Positions 19,716-28,980 of a DNA stretch of 64,000 bases are shown one piece after another. The DNA is taken from contig NZ_OZ032159.1 in assembly GCF_964026555.1 (NCBI RefSeq), positions 124,001 through 188,000 on the forward strand, read 5' to 3'. Position 1 is the first letter of the stretch. The number at the start of each line of letters is the position of its first letter. The notes under the pieces were generated by a model, which saw only the letters and a list, made by a program, of their open reading frames with translations, was not told where the DNA came from and did not search any database. The position numbers and the translations under genes were made by a program. The DNA comes from Candidatus Tisiphia endosymbiont of Beris chalybata. Lineage in GTDB: Bacteria; Pseudomonadota; Alphaproteobacteria; Rickettsiales; Rickettsiaceae.

Positions 19716-19772
19716 ATGAAGAAAGATATCACAGAATTATATAGTTTTATAGATGATTTTTGTAAAATTTAT
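19716..19772 (+). pseudogene. 5' remnant of an IS982-like transposase
   Basis: Nineteen codons reading MKKDITELYSFIDDFCKIY, closely like the start of the transposase remnant at 57571-57706 (MKKCITTVYYLIDNFCKIY). The frame is cut at 19772 where an IS1-family fragment begins. The upstream 100 bases probably belong to the same element. Confidence 0.6.
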
Positions 19773-20130
19773 CTTGAACTTCCTCTATCTTCTCAATAAA
19801 GGCATCCTTAACCACTTTCCCCATCTTTTTTATCCAAACTGACACCACTGAATTATGTATTTTCTTTACCCTAGCTATTGCTCTAATACCCATTGAATTA
19901 ATATACATCATTACCGCTTCTAATTTAAAATCTGCACTATACTTAGATGCTTTGCCTCGAAACACACTATTACAAACTTTACATTTATATCTTTGTACTC
20001 CATCTTGTAGTCCATTCTTCACTATCTCTTCAGAGCTACATTTCTTACATCCTTTCCATGCTCCTAACATTATTTCGCTCCTTATTGCTATTTCCCTATA
20101 TAGCTTAGCTATATATTGTTCATCCGTCAA
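19747..20130 (-). pseudogene. Truncated IS1-family transposase (zinc-ribbon and helix-turn-helix part)
   Basis: The 127-residue frame carries the N-terminal zinc ribbon (CKKC and CKVC pairs) and the helix-turn-helix region of the IS1-family transposase. The last few residues (DKFYKNHL) are read from the neighbouring remnant. The DDE catalytic domain is missing, so it cannot catalyse transposition. The upstream sequence matches the complete copy at 46641-47120. Confidence 0.85.
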
Positions 20131-20148
20131 CTGTCCATAGGCAATGCC
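19772..20148 (-). mobile_element. Truncated IS1-family element
   Basis: Nearly identical to the first 377 bases of the IS1-family copy at 46334-47138, including the terminal GGCATTGCC repeat (plus strand GGCAATGCC at 20140-20148). The match stops abruptly at 19772, within an IS982-like remnant. The outer flank at 20149 is the interior of a family L palindrome. Confidence 0.85.
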
Positions 20149-20197
20149 AAAGTCATTTTAGTCTTGCTCAATTTTAGAGTACGACTTTTAAACTGCC
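20149..20197. repeat. Half of a family L palindrome
   Basis: The sequence ending TTTTAGAGTACGACTTTTAA is the inverted counterpart of the left end of the element at 47152-47395. Its last bases overlap the pheT stop codon at 20188-20190, so the repeat supplies the end of that gene. Confidence 0.5.
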
Positions 20198-22641
20198 CTG
20201 TCTCTTAATATACCTTGAAATTTTTCTTTAATAACAGAGATAATTACGTTACTTAACTGGTTTAAATCCTCCTCATTTAACGTACGATCATCGGCTTGAA
20301 ATTGCACTTTAATAGCCACAGATTTTTTACCCCATGGTAATTTCTCACCTATATAGATATCAAACAAATCCACTGTTTTTATTAATTTTTTATCGAGATT
20401 TTTTATACAATTCACCAGTTCTCCAACCGGCTGGTCTTGCTCTATTACAAAGGCATAATCTCTAACAGTTATCTGAAAATCAGACACTATCAATTCCCGC
20501 CTCTTCCCAAATTTTGATTTACTAAATGGGATATTAGCAATATTGAGTTCAAAAGCAAATACTTCCTCCTTAATACCAAAATGTTTTAATATAGTAGGAT
20601 GCACTTGCCCAAAATATGCTATTACATTCTTCCCGAGTTTTATTAAACTAGACCTTGTTGGGTGGTAATAAGATAAATCTACCTTAGTAAATTGACAATT
20701 ATCTATATTTATATTCATATAATCCAAGGCAATTTTTAAGTCAGATTTAATATCAAAAACATCAAACAAGCGCGCTGCTGAATGATAATTCGTCACACTA
20801 TAATAGCCGCATTTTATTCCCGAAGCAAATAACCCCTCTCCCTCGACGGTGCAAGAGTTAAATACTGGCCCTATTTCCATTAAGGCAATGGTCTTAATAG
20901 ATCTATCAAGGTTTTTTGCAGCCATCTTTAATAAATTTGGCAGAATAGAAGGGCGCATATAATTATTATCTAGACTAATTGGATTTACTAAGAACAAATC
21001 TTCTTGTAGTGTTGAAAATAATTTTGCTGTTTCACTATATAAGAATGAATTGGTAACTACCTCATCATAGCCACAACTAGCTAAAACCATTTTAAGACCC
21101 CCTACTCTCCTTTGTTCTGGATCATTAGGGTTCTTGAAATCTAACATAGGTAATTTAATTGAAGTCAGCCGATCATAACCATAAACTCGGATAATTTCTT
21201 CAATAACGTCTTCTTTGATATTAATATCATGCCGCCAAGAGGGTACTAAAATGTTGATTAGACCTCTTTCACCGCTTGCATCGTGCTGGGAAGAAAAAAA
21301 TCTATCGTTAGTTTTTGGTATTGTACTATCTTCATTCACGATAATGAAGCCCAAACTTTCTAAGATACTACAAATTTTTAATAGGCTTAGATTCATACCA
21401 GTTATTTTAGATAAACAACTTATAGGAAACTCTAAAGATTTCATAATAGGATTAATGCTACCTTCATATATCACCTGGGAAATTTCCCCACCGCAAATAG
21501 AAACGATCATTTCAGTAGCAATATTTAAGGCTTTCATAGTAAATGCCTGATCTATATTGCGTTCAAAACGGTAACGTGATTCAGTATCAAGCTGTAACCG
21601 TCTGCCCATTTTAATAATATAGCTAGGTGCAAAACAGGCGGCTTCTAAAATAATATTTTGCGTACTTAATGTGCAACTACTATGACTCCCTCCTATAATG
21701 CCAGCAATAGCTTGAGGTTCCGACTGATCCTGGACTATTAAATCGTCTTCTTCTAAATCATATTCTTTTTCATTTAACGCTATGAATTTAGTTTTTTCTT
21801 GAAGTAATGCTACCTCAATATTACCTACAAATTTACTTTGATCATAAGCATGCATTGGCTGACCAAAGCTATATAATATATAATTAGCTACATCTACTAT
21901 TGCTGAGACCGATTTTACCCCTATATTATCTAATAAACGTTTTAACCAATCTGGACTCTCTCTATTGTTTAAGTTTCTTATTTCTCTAACACAAAATAAG
22001 CAAGCAGCTGTTTTATCTTGGACCTTTAACGTAAGCTCCGACTGAAACCCTTCTTGAATTACTGGTAGGGTTAATTCTGTCAGCCTACCTATTCCGCTAG
22101 CCGCTAAATCTCTAGCTATTCCATAAACTCCAAGTGCATCCCCGCGATTGGGAGTAACATTAATATTGAGTACTGGGTCATCCAGCCCATAATAATTTAC
22201 AAATGGCTCTCCTACCTTAGCAGTAATAGGCAATTCAATAATCCCTTCAGGATCGGTGCCCACTAATAATTCTGCTTCAGAACAAAGCATCCCACAGCTT
22301 TTTTCCCCACGGATTATCGATTCTTTAATCTTAAACTTACCCCTTGGAATTTCACAGCCAACCTTAGCTAATACCACTTTGAGATTTGCCCTAGCATTAC
22401 TAGCGCCACAAACAATTTGTAATATTCCTTCTTGCGTTTCTACTTCACATATTTGTAATTTATCTGCCGCAGGGTGAGGCTTAGTACTTAATATATACGC
22501 TACTTTAAAATCACTTAATTCGGCCCTTCTGTCTATTATTTCTTCTACTTCAAGACCCAGTGCCGTTAAGCATTGAGCAATTTCTGCTACCGAAGCGTCA
22601 GTGTCTAAAAATTTCTTTAACCAGGATAAAGTAATTTTCAT
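20188..22641 (-). CDS. pheT: Phenylalanine--tRNA ligase beta subunit
   Basis: Structural and editing subunit of the alpha2beta2 phenylalanyl-tRNA synthetase. The 817 residues contain the tRNA-binding domain at about 40-150 ([24 protein letters not shown]), the B3/B4 editing domain, the B5 domain ([24 protein letters not shown]) and the C-terminal ferredoxin-like anticodon-binding domain ([14 protein letters not shown] to the end). Its start overlaps the pheS stop by 4 bases, so expression is coupled. The last codons and stop fall inside a palindromic repeat. Confidence 0.97.
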   Translation of the reverse strand: MKITLSWLKKFLDTDASVAEIAQCLTALGLEVEEIIDRRAELSDFKVAYILSTKPHPAADKLQICEVETQEGILQIVCGASNARANLKVVLAKVGCEIPRGKFKIKESIIRGEKSCGMLCSEAELLVGTDPEGIIELPITAKVGEPFVNYYGLDDPVLNINVTPNRGDALGVYGIARDLAASGIGRLTELTLPVIQEGFQSELTLKVQDKTAACLFCVREIRNLNNRESPDWLKRLLDNIGVKSVSAIVDVANYILYSFGQPMHAYDQSKFVGNIEVALLQEKTKFIALNEKEYDLEEDDLIVQDQSEPQAIAGIIGGSHSSCTLSTQNIILEAACFAPSYIIKMGRRLQLDTESRYRFERNIDQAFTMKALNIATEMIVSICGGEISQVIYEGSINPIMKSLEFPISCLSKITGMNLSLLKICSILESLGFIIVNEDSTIPKTNDRFFSSQHDASGERGLINILVPSWRHDINIKEDVIEEIIRVYGYDRLTSIKLPMLDFKNPNDPEQRRVGGLKMVLASCGYDEVVTNSFLYSETAKLFSTLQEDLFLVNPISLDNNYMRPSILPNLLKMAAKNLDRSIKTIALMEIGPVFNSCTVEGEGLFASGIKCGYYSVTNYHSAARLFDVFDIKSDLKIALDYMNINIDNCQFTKVDLSYYHPTRSSLIKLGKNVIAYFGQVHPTILKHFGIKEEVFAFELNIANIPFSKSKFGKRRELIVSDFQITVRDYAFVIEQDQPVGELVNCIKNLDKKLIKTVDLFDIYIGEKLPWGKKSVAIKVQFQADDRTLNEEDLNQLSNVIISVIKEKFQGILRDRAV

Positions 22642-23687
22642 TTTGTTATCCCCCCTGCTATAGCCGCAAAATCAAAAGCAGAAAAATTATAATGTTTTAA
22701 CCATCTGATATCACCTTCAAAAAACTGTCTCAGGTCTTTAATATTATATTTTAACATAGCGAAACGCTCAATCCCTAAGCCAAACGCAAATCCTTGGTAT
22801 TTTTCACTATCTATATTAACATTCTTTAAGACATTGGGGTGTACCATCCCACAGCCCAATACTTCAAGCCACCTGTCACTATTTGGCATTTTAATATCTA
22901 CCTCGGCTGACGGTTCAGTAAATGGAAAGAAACTTGGTCTAAACCGTATTTCTATGTTGGCTTGTTCAAAAAAGTTTTTGATAAACTCGATTATTACATA
23001 TTTCAAATGCCCCATATTAATCTTTTCCTCAATTACTAAACCTTCAATTTGATGAAACATTGGGGTATGAGTCATGTCAGAGTCAGAGCGATAAGTTCTA
23101 CCGGGCGCAATAAATCTAAAAGGTGGATTACTATTTTCCATTGCCCTAATTTGAATTGGGGAGGTATGAGTACGTAATAATAGGTTCTGCCCTTCTTTTT
23201 GTGATTTAAGGTAGAATGTATCATGCATTTGCCGCGCCGGATGGTCTTTATCAAAATTCAAAGCGGTAAAGTTATACCAGTCATTCTCTATAGTAGGACC
23301 CCCTTGGACGTTGAGACCAAATTTTGCAAAGATTTGAATCAATTCTTCAGTAGCTTGGGTAATAGGGTGTATACTTCCTTGTTTATATGACCTTGCGGGA
23401 ATTGTTAAATCTATTTTTTCTTCAATAAAACGTTTTGCTAACTCACTTTCCTCTAACACTACTTGTCTTGCTTCTAACAAATTGGTAATTTTTAATTTCA
23501 CTAAATTAATAGCTTCTCCCAGATGCTTACGCTCAACTTGCTCAATAGTGGCCAGTTGTTTCATTTCTTGATTAATTAAGCTTTGCTTCCCCAAAAACTC
23601 TACTCTAACTTGCTGTAATTCAGATATAGTATTGGTTAACTCTATTTTTTTCTCTGCAGAATGTAGTATTTTATTAAGATTATTCAT
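22638..23687 (-). CDS. pheS: Phenylalanine--tRNA ligase alpha subunit
   Basis: Catalytic subunit that activates phenylalanine and charges tRNA-Phe. An N-terminal coiled coil is followed by the class II core, with [29 protein letters not shown] and [20 protein letters not shown]. An open frame runs 14 codons further to 23729. The ATG at 23687 is preferred because it begins [14 protein letters not shown], gives 349 residues (the family length), and because the upstream codons abut a family F repeat. The order pheS-pheT is the usual one. Confidence 0.95.
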   Translation of the reverse strand: MNNLNKILHSAEKKIELTNTISELQQVRVEFLGKQSLINQEMKQLATIEQVERKHLGEAINLVKLKITNLLEARQVVLEESELAKRFIEEKIDLTIPARSYKQGSIHPITQATEELIQIFAKFGLNVQGGPTIENDWYNFTALNFDKDHPARQMHDTFYLKSQKEGQNLLLRTHTSPIQIRAMENSNPPFRFIAPGRTYRSDSDMTHTPMFHQIEGLVIEEKINMGHLKYVIIEFIKNFFEQANIEIRFRPSFFPFTEPSAEVDIKMPNSDRWLEVLGCGMVHPNVLKNVNIDSEKYQGFAFGLGIERFAMLKYNIKDLRQFFEGDIRWLKHYNFSAFDFAAIAGGITK

Positions 23688-23706
23688 AAAGCTCAAATTA
23701 GGTAAT

Positions 23707-23830
23707 TTAAATATAGCTATACTGCTCATACTTCAAGAATTGGATTTTATTTTGAATGACGAGCGCGCAGCGTACTATGTAAGTACGTAAACACATTAGC
23801 TCACGATAAAATAAAAAAACAATTCGTCTT
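23707..23830. repeat. Family F palindromic element, partial
   Basis: Reads TATACTGCTCATACTTCAAG, GGATTTTATTTTGAATGACG, GCGCAGCGTACTATGTAAGT and ATAAAATAAAAAAACAATTC. It lies directly upstream of pheS. Its far end is replaced at about 23826 by half of a family A palindrome (GTCTTATGCAGGAAGTCTAC). Confidence 0.7.
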
Positions 23831-23890
23831 ATGCAGGAAGTCTACTATGGAAAATAAATTAATTTACTAATAAAAGCAATGAAGATATAG

Positions 23891-24037
23891 TAGACCTCTT
23901 GCATAACCTAAAGATAATTGAAGAATTTTTAGGAGAAACGAAGTCGAGTACCGCAGCGTACATGTTAAGTACGTGAGGAACAGAGAGGAGTTTCGACGAC
24001 AAAATTACCAATTAGATTAGGTTATGCAAGAGGTCTA
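23891..24037 (+). repeat. MITE family B, copy 1
   Basis: 147 bp flanked by TA, with ends GACCTCTTGCATAACCTAA and the inverted TTAGGTTATGCAAGAGGTC. The centre contains CGAGTACCGCAGCGTACATG and GTACGTGAGGAACAGAGAGG. It lies upstream of the deformylase-like gene. Copy 2 lies downstream in the same orientation. Confidence 0.92.
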
Positions 24038-24128
24038 GTGAATTCAGAAGAATTAAGAACTGATAGGAGAGGCAGTGAAGCCTAGGTTCTGTAAAGGAAA
24101 AAGATTACTGCTATAAAGGAAGATTAAA

Positions 24129-24875
24129 ATGCTTAAAGTAAGACAAATTGGGGATCCACAACTTCACCTGGTACCAGCCAAGGCAGACCTATCGAAGATT
24201 GACTTGGTACAAAATTATATCACTATTTTACAAGAGGTAAAAAATTTATACGGCGGGGTTGGAATAGCATGTAATCAATGCTTAGAAATTACTAATCCTA
24301 TTCAACTTGCTTTAGTTGGTGTTGGGGATGAAAAATCAAAAGTAGAAGCCCAGAAGAGGTACCCTCATGAACAAATCCCTAGTACGACTATTATGATAAA
24401 CCCGACCATAGTAGGTTATAGTCAAGAAACATATTATCCCACATATGGTGAAGGGTGCTTAAGCGTTTTTGGGCCGATACGCGGCAAAGTCCGAAGATAT
24501 TCTCGCATCACAGTTCAATATCAAACCTTAGAAGGTTATATTATCAAAAGAGAGGTTGAAGGTTTTGAGGCCCACATAATTCAGCATGAATATGACCATT
24601 TACTCGGAATTGTTTATCTACAAAGAATATTTCAGGATTGTACCTTGGCGAGCAAAGAGTTAATAGCTACTTTGCTAGACAGAGAAATAAATAATAGACA
24701 AAATCGTCTTCCTTATAACGGTACGGTTTCTAATCAACCAATACTTGTTTTTGATAGAAAAGAAGATCAAGTAATTTTTGAGCCTACTCTGTTATCTCTC
24801 CTATTAACACAATTAGAAAACTCTACACTTTTAGGCATGAAACAGTGCTTACAATCCCCCCATCCGCTCCACTAA
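24129..24875 (+). CDS. def: Peptide deformylase family protein
   Basis: Removes the formyl group from N-terminal methionine. All three metal-site motifs are present: GGVGIACNQ (residues 42-50, for GxGxAAxQ), EGCLS (108-112, ligand Cys110) and HEYDH (153-157, ligands His153 and His157, catalytic Glu154). The protein is unusual: 248 residues against about 170-190, with an extra 80-residue C-terminal tail of unknown role. It may be a divergent second deformylase rather than the main one. The gene is bracketed by two direct MITE B copies. Confidence 0.85.
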   Translation: MLKVRQIGDPQLHLVPAKADLSKIDLVQNYITILQEVKNLYGGVGIACNQCLEITNPIQLALVGVGDEKSKVEAQKRYPHEQIPSTTIMINPTIVGYSQETYYPTYGEGCLSVFGPIRGKVRRYSRITVQYQTLEGYIIKREVEGFEAHIIQHEYDHLLGIVYLQRIFQDCTLASKELIATLLDREINNRQNRLPYNGTVSNQPILVFDRKEDQVIFEPTLLSLLLTQLENSTLLGMKQCLQSPHPLH

Positions 24876-24880
24876 CGCAA

Positions 24881-25026
24881 TAGACCTCTTGCATAACCTA
24901 AAGATAATTGAAGAATTTTTAGGAGAAACGAAGTCGAGTACCGCAGCGTACATAGACGTACGTGAGGAACAGAGAGGAGTTTCGACGACAAAATTACCAA
25001 TTAGATTAGGTTATGCAAGAGGTCTA
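24881..25026 (+). repeat. MITE family B, copy 2
   Basis: 146 bp with TA at both ends, almost identical to copy 1 and in the same orientation. It begins 5 bases after the deformylase stop. Confidence 0.93.
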
Positions 25027-25054
25027 ATGTCATAGCACAGAGTAAAATAATTTT

Positions 25055-25102
25055 CATACTGGTGCTGGTCCAGTACTAGCGTACTGGTCCAGCACCAGTA
25101 TG
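25055..25102. terminator. Perfect 22-bp inverted repeat with 4-base loop
   Basis: Arms 25055-25076 and 25081-25102 are perfectly complementary, starting CATACTGGTGCTGGTCCAG, around the loop TAGC. On the minus strand it covers the last eight codons and stop of the 205-residue gene and is followed by AAAATTATTTTA. It could be an intrinsic terminator or mRNA-stabilising hairpin, although there is no clean U tract. Its GC content is well above the surroundings. Confidence 0.6.
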
Positions 25103-25693
25103 CTTCTTTCCAGACATCATTACTTTCTTACCTGCCACAAGCAACTCCTGAAAACTCTTCGCGCACTCGCCAGAGGCTTTAGTATTCTCTAGGACGCCTT
25201 TACATATCACAATAACTACGTTGCAGGCAGAGTTAATGAACTTCTTTAGGGCCGTTAGAAATTCCTTCTCTTTCAGTACCCCAATTGGTTCTACAACCTT
25301 CTCCACCAATAGAGCTTGCACAAATTTCTCCAAGCGCCCCATCGGGCTCTTCTCATAACGTGATTTAATTAACTCATCCAAGTTCTCTCGTGGATCTTTT
25401 AATACATCTTCGAAACCACTACCAAAATTTTCTAAAATTTTCTTACCTCCTTCCAGATGGAGCTTACCCTTTTCACTAACCGGCCCCGCAAGGATTGAGT
25501 TAACAAGCTCTAAGACTACTGCTACCTTAGTTTTAATGTCCTGTAATTTTTGACCAGCAGTATCCTGAAATTCCCCTATATTATTTAATTTTTCTCCTTC
25601 TACATGGTGAGCTACCGTTTTACTATCTTGCTTGCTATCTCCAACCATTGCTGTATTATTTTTTTTATCTATTATTACTTCTTTCCAAATCAC
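25076..25693 (-). CDS. Hydrophilic orphan protein of 205 residues
   Basis: No family recognised. The first 60 residues are polar (KQDSKTVAHHVEGEKLNNIG). Residues 70-200 alternate helices with a modestly hydrophobic segment, ACNVVIVICKGVL, near 164-176. There is no signal peptide. The called start MIWKEVIIDKK may not be right; the ATG at residue 16 (MVGDSKQDSK) is an alternative. The last residues HTGAGPVR are encoded in one arm of a perfect hairpin. An effector-like protein is possible, but that is speculation. Confidence 0.6.
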   Translation of the reverse strand: MIWKEVIIDKKNNTAMVGDSKQDSKTVAHHVEGEKLNNIGEFQDTAGQKLQDIKTKVAVVLELVNSILAGPVSEKGKLHLEGGKKILENFGSGFEDVLKDPRENLDELIKSRYEKSPMGRLEKFVQALLVEKVVEPIGVLKEKEFLTALKKFINSACNVVIVICKGVLENTKASGECAKSFQELLVAGKKVMMSGKKHTGAGPVR

Positions 25694-26143
25694 TACCTGA
25701 AATTTGTTGTTCTATTGTCATTATTATCCTTCCTTAATTAATTCATGTAATTAAATATCGATTAACGAGCTAAATCAATTATTTAAATAACTCTTCAGTA
25801 TAAGCTTACCATATCTTATATTAACTTAATAACCATTTTCCTAAAAAATTTAATTATTCTCCTGACCTGTGTAAACTTAAGGCTATTTTATGTATAAATT
25901 ACTAATTAATATTTGCATATTAAGGCCTAATCTATTAGAATAAGGTTTTTTTATGTGTATTTAAGTAGTGTGGTAAAATTTTGGCTTTGACAAATATGCA
26001 GTAAAGACTTATTATTCAGAATTAAAAACTACCTTTGTATCCAGAACATCTTGTTGCTGCAAATATTGGTGTTGGATAATATAAGTAGTTTATTCATATA
26101 CCGTTACATTTTATTCTATTATCAAGTAATTATCATATATATT

Positions 26144-27337
26144 ATGCTAAAAAATATCGACTGGCCTGCTTTTTTTGTACTACTTCTCTTGCCTTTTTTG
26201 CTGTTATATTTAATGATAAAATATTCAGCTGTTAATGGCATTGGTTTATTTGAAATCGGCTTACTGATCGCAGGGTATTATGGAGCTAACATTGCAGTAG
26301 GAGTAGGTTTGCACCGTTTATGGTCTCATCATGCTTTTAAAACGAATAAAGTAGTGGAGTTTGTTCTGGCAGTTATGTCAGCCGCTACATTGCAAGGACC
26401 AGTGTTATCTTGGGCATCAAATCATCATAAACATCATACTTTTACTGATAAAGATTTGGATCCCCATAGCCCATTAAAATATGATAATAAAATTTTAGGT
26501 TTTTTATGGTCGCATATTGGTTGGATGATAATCGGAGGTAGCTATAAATCAATTGACCGTATTACTATGGTTAAACTCGGAAAAAACAAAATCTTAAAAT
26601 GGCAGTTAAAATATTATTGGGAAATTGCTATATTGATGAATAGTGTTGTTCCTATAACAATTGGTTATTTAATTAAGGGAACTCTTACTGCAGCATATGC
26701 AGGTTTTTTATTTATTTCTATAGGTAGAGCCCTCCAACAGCACGCAACTTTTTGTGTGAATTCATTATGTCATTTCGTTGGTAGTAAGAAATATTACAAA
26801 GGTACTGCTGGGGATATCTGGTGGATGGCATTATTTTTATTAGGGGAAAATTGGCATAATTTCCATCATGCTTTTCCTTCTGACTACCGTAATGGTATTA
26901 AATGGTATCATTTTGATGTACATAAATGGATAATATACGTAATGAGCAAATTGGGATTAGCTTGGAACTTAGAACGAACGGAAAAAGTCCGAATCAATGC
27001 AAAAATGCATGAAGTGCGCTTCAGTGTAGTAGAAGGAAGGACCCAACAATTAGGTTTACTACAAAGTAAGGCTGAACAATTAGTAGAACATATACGGATA
27101 AAGCTTCAAGAACTTGAAAATTCTTCTGTCTCTATCAAAGAACAATTGAATAAATCTTTCATAGAAATTCAAGAATCCCTTAAAAAGCTTGCAGAACAAT
27201 TACATTCATCAATACAATTAACTGAAAAATCGTCCGAGCAATTACTTAAGATTGCTACTAAGAAAATTAAAGGCAGTGAAGAGGCTATTTATCAATTATA
27301 TAATAAACTAAATAAACAGCAATATCTTAGTAACTAG
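26144..27337 (+). CDS. Acyl-CoA / fatty-acid delta-9 desaturase
   Basis: A membrane di-iron desaturase that introduces a double bond into fatty acyl chains, adjusting membrane fluidity. Three histidine boxes are present: HRLWSHH, HHKHH and HNFHH. There are four membrane segments. An open frame begins at 26051, but the ATG at 26144 (MLKNIDWPAFF) is the likely start. After residue 310 of the open frame an unusual tail of about 100 residues forms a coiled coil (SKAEQLVEHIRIKLQELENS onward) that typical desaturases lack. The gene is monocistronic, with a 450-base upstream gap in which I see no gene. Confidence 0.92.
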   Translation: MLKNIDWPAFFVLLLLPFLLLYLMIKYSAVNGIGLFEIGLLIAGYYGANIAVGVGLHRLWSHHAFKTNKVVEFVLAVMSAATLQGPVLSWASNHHKHHTFTDKDLDPHSPLKYDNKILGFLWSHIGWMIIGGSYKSIDRITMVKLGKNKILKWQLKYYWEIAILMNSVVPITIGYLIKGTLTAAYAGFLFISIGRALQQHATFCVNSLCHFVGSKKYYKGTAGDIWWMALFLLGENWHNFHHAFPSDYRNGIKWYHFDVHKWIIYVMSKLGLAWNLERTEKVRINAKMHEVRFSVVEGRTQQLGLLQSKAEQLVEHIRIKLQELENSSVSIKEQLNKSFIEIQESLKKLAEQLHSSIQLTEKSSEQLLKIATKKIKGSEEAIYQLYNKLNKQQYLSN

Positions 27338-27365
27338 CTGTGCTGTGCATGTTCTATGTAATCAT

Positions 27366-27400
27366 TAGACTTCCTGCATAAAGTCGAGCTAGTGCATTTT
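27366..27400. repeat. Half copy of family A palindrome
   Basis: TAGACTTCCTGCATAAAGTC at 27366 onward is the left end of family A. No right end follows; instead a family H element begins at 27411. Confidence 0.5.
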
Positions 27401-27410
27401 ATCCTATTCG

Positions 27411-27518
27411 ATATACTCCTCGCAGATGATTTTGCTGCTAGGCGCGATGGTAGAGCCTATAGATAATAGGCGAGCTATTTGAGCAACGACGCATGCAAAT
27501 TCGTATCAGAAGAGTTTA
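27411..27518. repeat. Family H element, copy 1
   Basis: About 108 bp, similar in inverted orientation to 61549-61641. Shared blocks include CTAGGCGCGATGGTAGAGCC and GGCGAGCTATTTGAGCAACG. Ends resemble ATACTCTTC and its complement. Confidence 0.65.
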
Positions 27519-27582
27519 TTATATGGATAATTAATTTTATCTTAATATTTGGCTCATTAACAACTTAAATATAATAGATGTT

Positions 27583-27822
27583 ATGCAAAATTTACCTCCT
27601 ATTAAAGAGATGAGCTTTGAGGACGCTTTAACGGAATTAAAAGACATTGTCAAAAAAATTGATATGGGTGAAGAAAGTTTAGAGTCTTCAATTAATAACT
27701 TTGAAAGAGGAATTTTACTAAAAGAGCATTGCGAACAAAAATTAGCTGATGCCCGTTTAAAAATTGAAAAGATTACTAAGCTAGTAGATTCGACGGTAAT
27801 ATTAGAGACAATTGATTCGTAA
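27583..27822 (+). CDS. xseB: Exodeoxyribonuclease VII small subunit
   Basis: The small subunit of exonuclease VII, a single-strand-specific DNase used in repair. The 79 residues carry the family pattern [18 protein letters not shown], then [18 protein letters not shown] and a final helix [14 protein letters not shown]. The large-subunit gene xseA is not in the window. A family A palindrome begins a few bases after the stop. Confidence 0.93.
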   Translation: MQNLPPIKEMSFEDALTELKDIVKKIDMGEESLESSINNFERGILLKEHCEQKLADARLKIEKITKLVDSTVILETIDS

Positions 27823-27833
27823 AAAGCATTTAC

Positions 27834-27984
27834 TAGACTTCCTGCATAAGTCAAAAATAGTTAAGGGATTTTTAGGAAAAACGAAGCCGAACCGAGCTGC
27901 CCCCCATGTACGCAGCTGAGGAGCGGAAGCAAGTTTTGAGAATAAAATCACCCACTAGATCGAACTTATGCAGGAAGTCTACTA
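27834..27984. repeat. Family A palindromic element, full copy
   Basis: About 150 bp from TAGACTTCCTGCATAAGTC to its inverted end GAACTTATGCAGGAAGTCTA. The interior includes AGGAAAAACGAAGCCGAACC and GAGGAGCGGAAGCAAG, similar to the interior of family B. TA at both ends suggests TA-target insertion. Confidence 0.85.
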
Positions 27985-28033
27985 AACCTTATATGCAATT
28001 CCAAACAGTATACTGCCTAAATTGAAAAATATA

Positions 28034-28197
28034 GTATATACTGCTCGTAACTGAAGAGTTGGTAGACGATAGAATCAACTTCAAGAAAAGCTAGCAGTGT
28101 CAAAGTCGAGAAGCGCAGCGTACTATAATAGTACGTGAGCATCGCAGATCTTTAGGGCCCAACGACGCCAATTCTTGAAGTTCCTAGAGTATATACG
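28034..28197. repeat. Family E palindromic element
   Basis: About 164 bp, inverted relative to the copies at 14926 and 60697. It starts GTATATACTGCTCGTAACTG and ends CTTGAAGTTCCTAGAGTATA. The core GCGCAGCGTACTATAATAGT followed by ACGTGAGCA is present. From 28200 to 28650 I see only AT-rich leader, with a small stem-loop at 28431-28450. Confidence 0.8.
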
Positions 28198-28652
28198 TTA
28201 CATAAACCGCAAATCCTTGTACACAATAAGAAACTATTCTTAGCAGCCAATGAGTATAGTAGCTCAATACGAGTTTCAAAGTAGATCTATTAAAACAACC
28301 ATAAGTGAAATTATACACGATATAAAGAAATATATAATTTTTATTATTTAGCTTTAAGCTGTAGTATTGTTGCTAGTAATGCATATAGATAAATTTAAAA
28401 AGCGTTAAAATTACTGTTATTTTACACTGGCATAAAATGTTTTTTTATGCTAGAAAGTTGGGAGTTATTATACCAAAGTGAAAAACGTTATTTATACATA
28501 GATATATTCCTACTTATTTCTAATGCAATAAATTGTAGTTGAATGAGGTTCCTATATTGCACAAGAACAAAAATATATCAAAATTAAGTATAAATGTTTT
28601 ACACTTAAATATTTTTCTGAATTAATTTAAATAAGTTGTGAGGTTCTAAATT

Positions 28653-28910
28653 ATGAGTACAGATAAGGATGTTGAAAATGCTGTTATTAAGATTGTTGCT
28701 AGCTCATTAAAACTAGAGGAATCAAAAATAACCCCTGATTCTAGGTTCATTGAGGACCTAAGAGCAGATAGTTTAGACACTGTTGAATTAATGATGGCAA
28801 TAGAAGCAAAATTTAAGTGTGATATACCAGATGAAGATGCAGGTAAAATTCTAACTGTTGCTGACGTAATACGTTATATAGAAAATAAACAACCTGTAGT
28901 AGGAAGTTAA
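28653..28910 (+). CDS. acpP: Acyl carrier protein
   Basis: Carries growing acyl chains in fatty-acid synthesis on a phosphopantetheine arm attached to Ser40 of the ADSLDTVELMMAIE motif. The 85 residues are acidic and helical as expected. It stands 70 bases upstream of fabF, the usual acpP-fabF pairing. GTGAGGTTC upstream of the ATG is a reasonable ribosome-binding site. Confidence 0.97.
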   Translation: MSTDKDVENAVIKIVASSLKLEESKITPDSRFIEDLRADSLDTVELMMAIEAKFKCDIPDEDAGKILTVADVIRYIENKQPVVGS

Positions 28911-28980
28911 ATAACCTTCCGCTAGATATTATATGATCTTGATTTTATGTTAAGAACTAACACTCAAAAACAGAACAGAT

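Noticed and set aside
23688-23729. A longer pheS start giving 14 extra residues
   Set aside because: The extra codons abut a mobile repeat, and the family-length start at 23687 begins with the typical N-terminal helix.
23891-25026. A CRISPR array suggested by repeated similar sequences
   Set aside because: Repeats are 146-bp palindromes far apart, not short direct repeats with unique spacers, and no cas genes are present.
28431-28450. A terminator upstream of acpP
   Set aside because: The small AT-only stem-loop (GCATAAAA and TTTTATGC) follows no gene closely and is weak; left unannotated.
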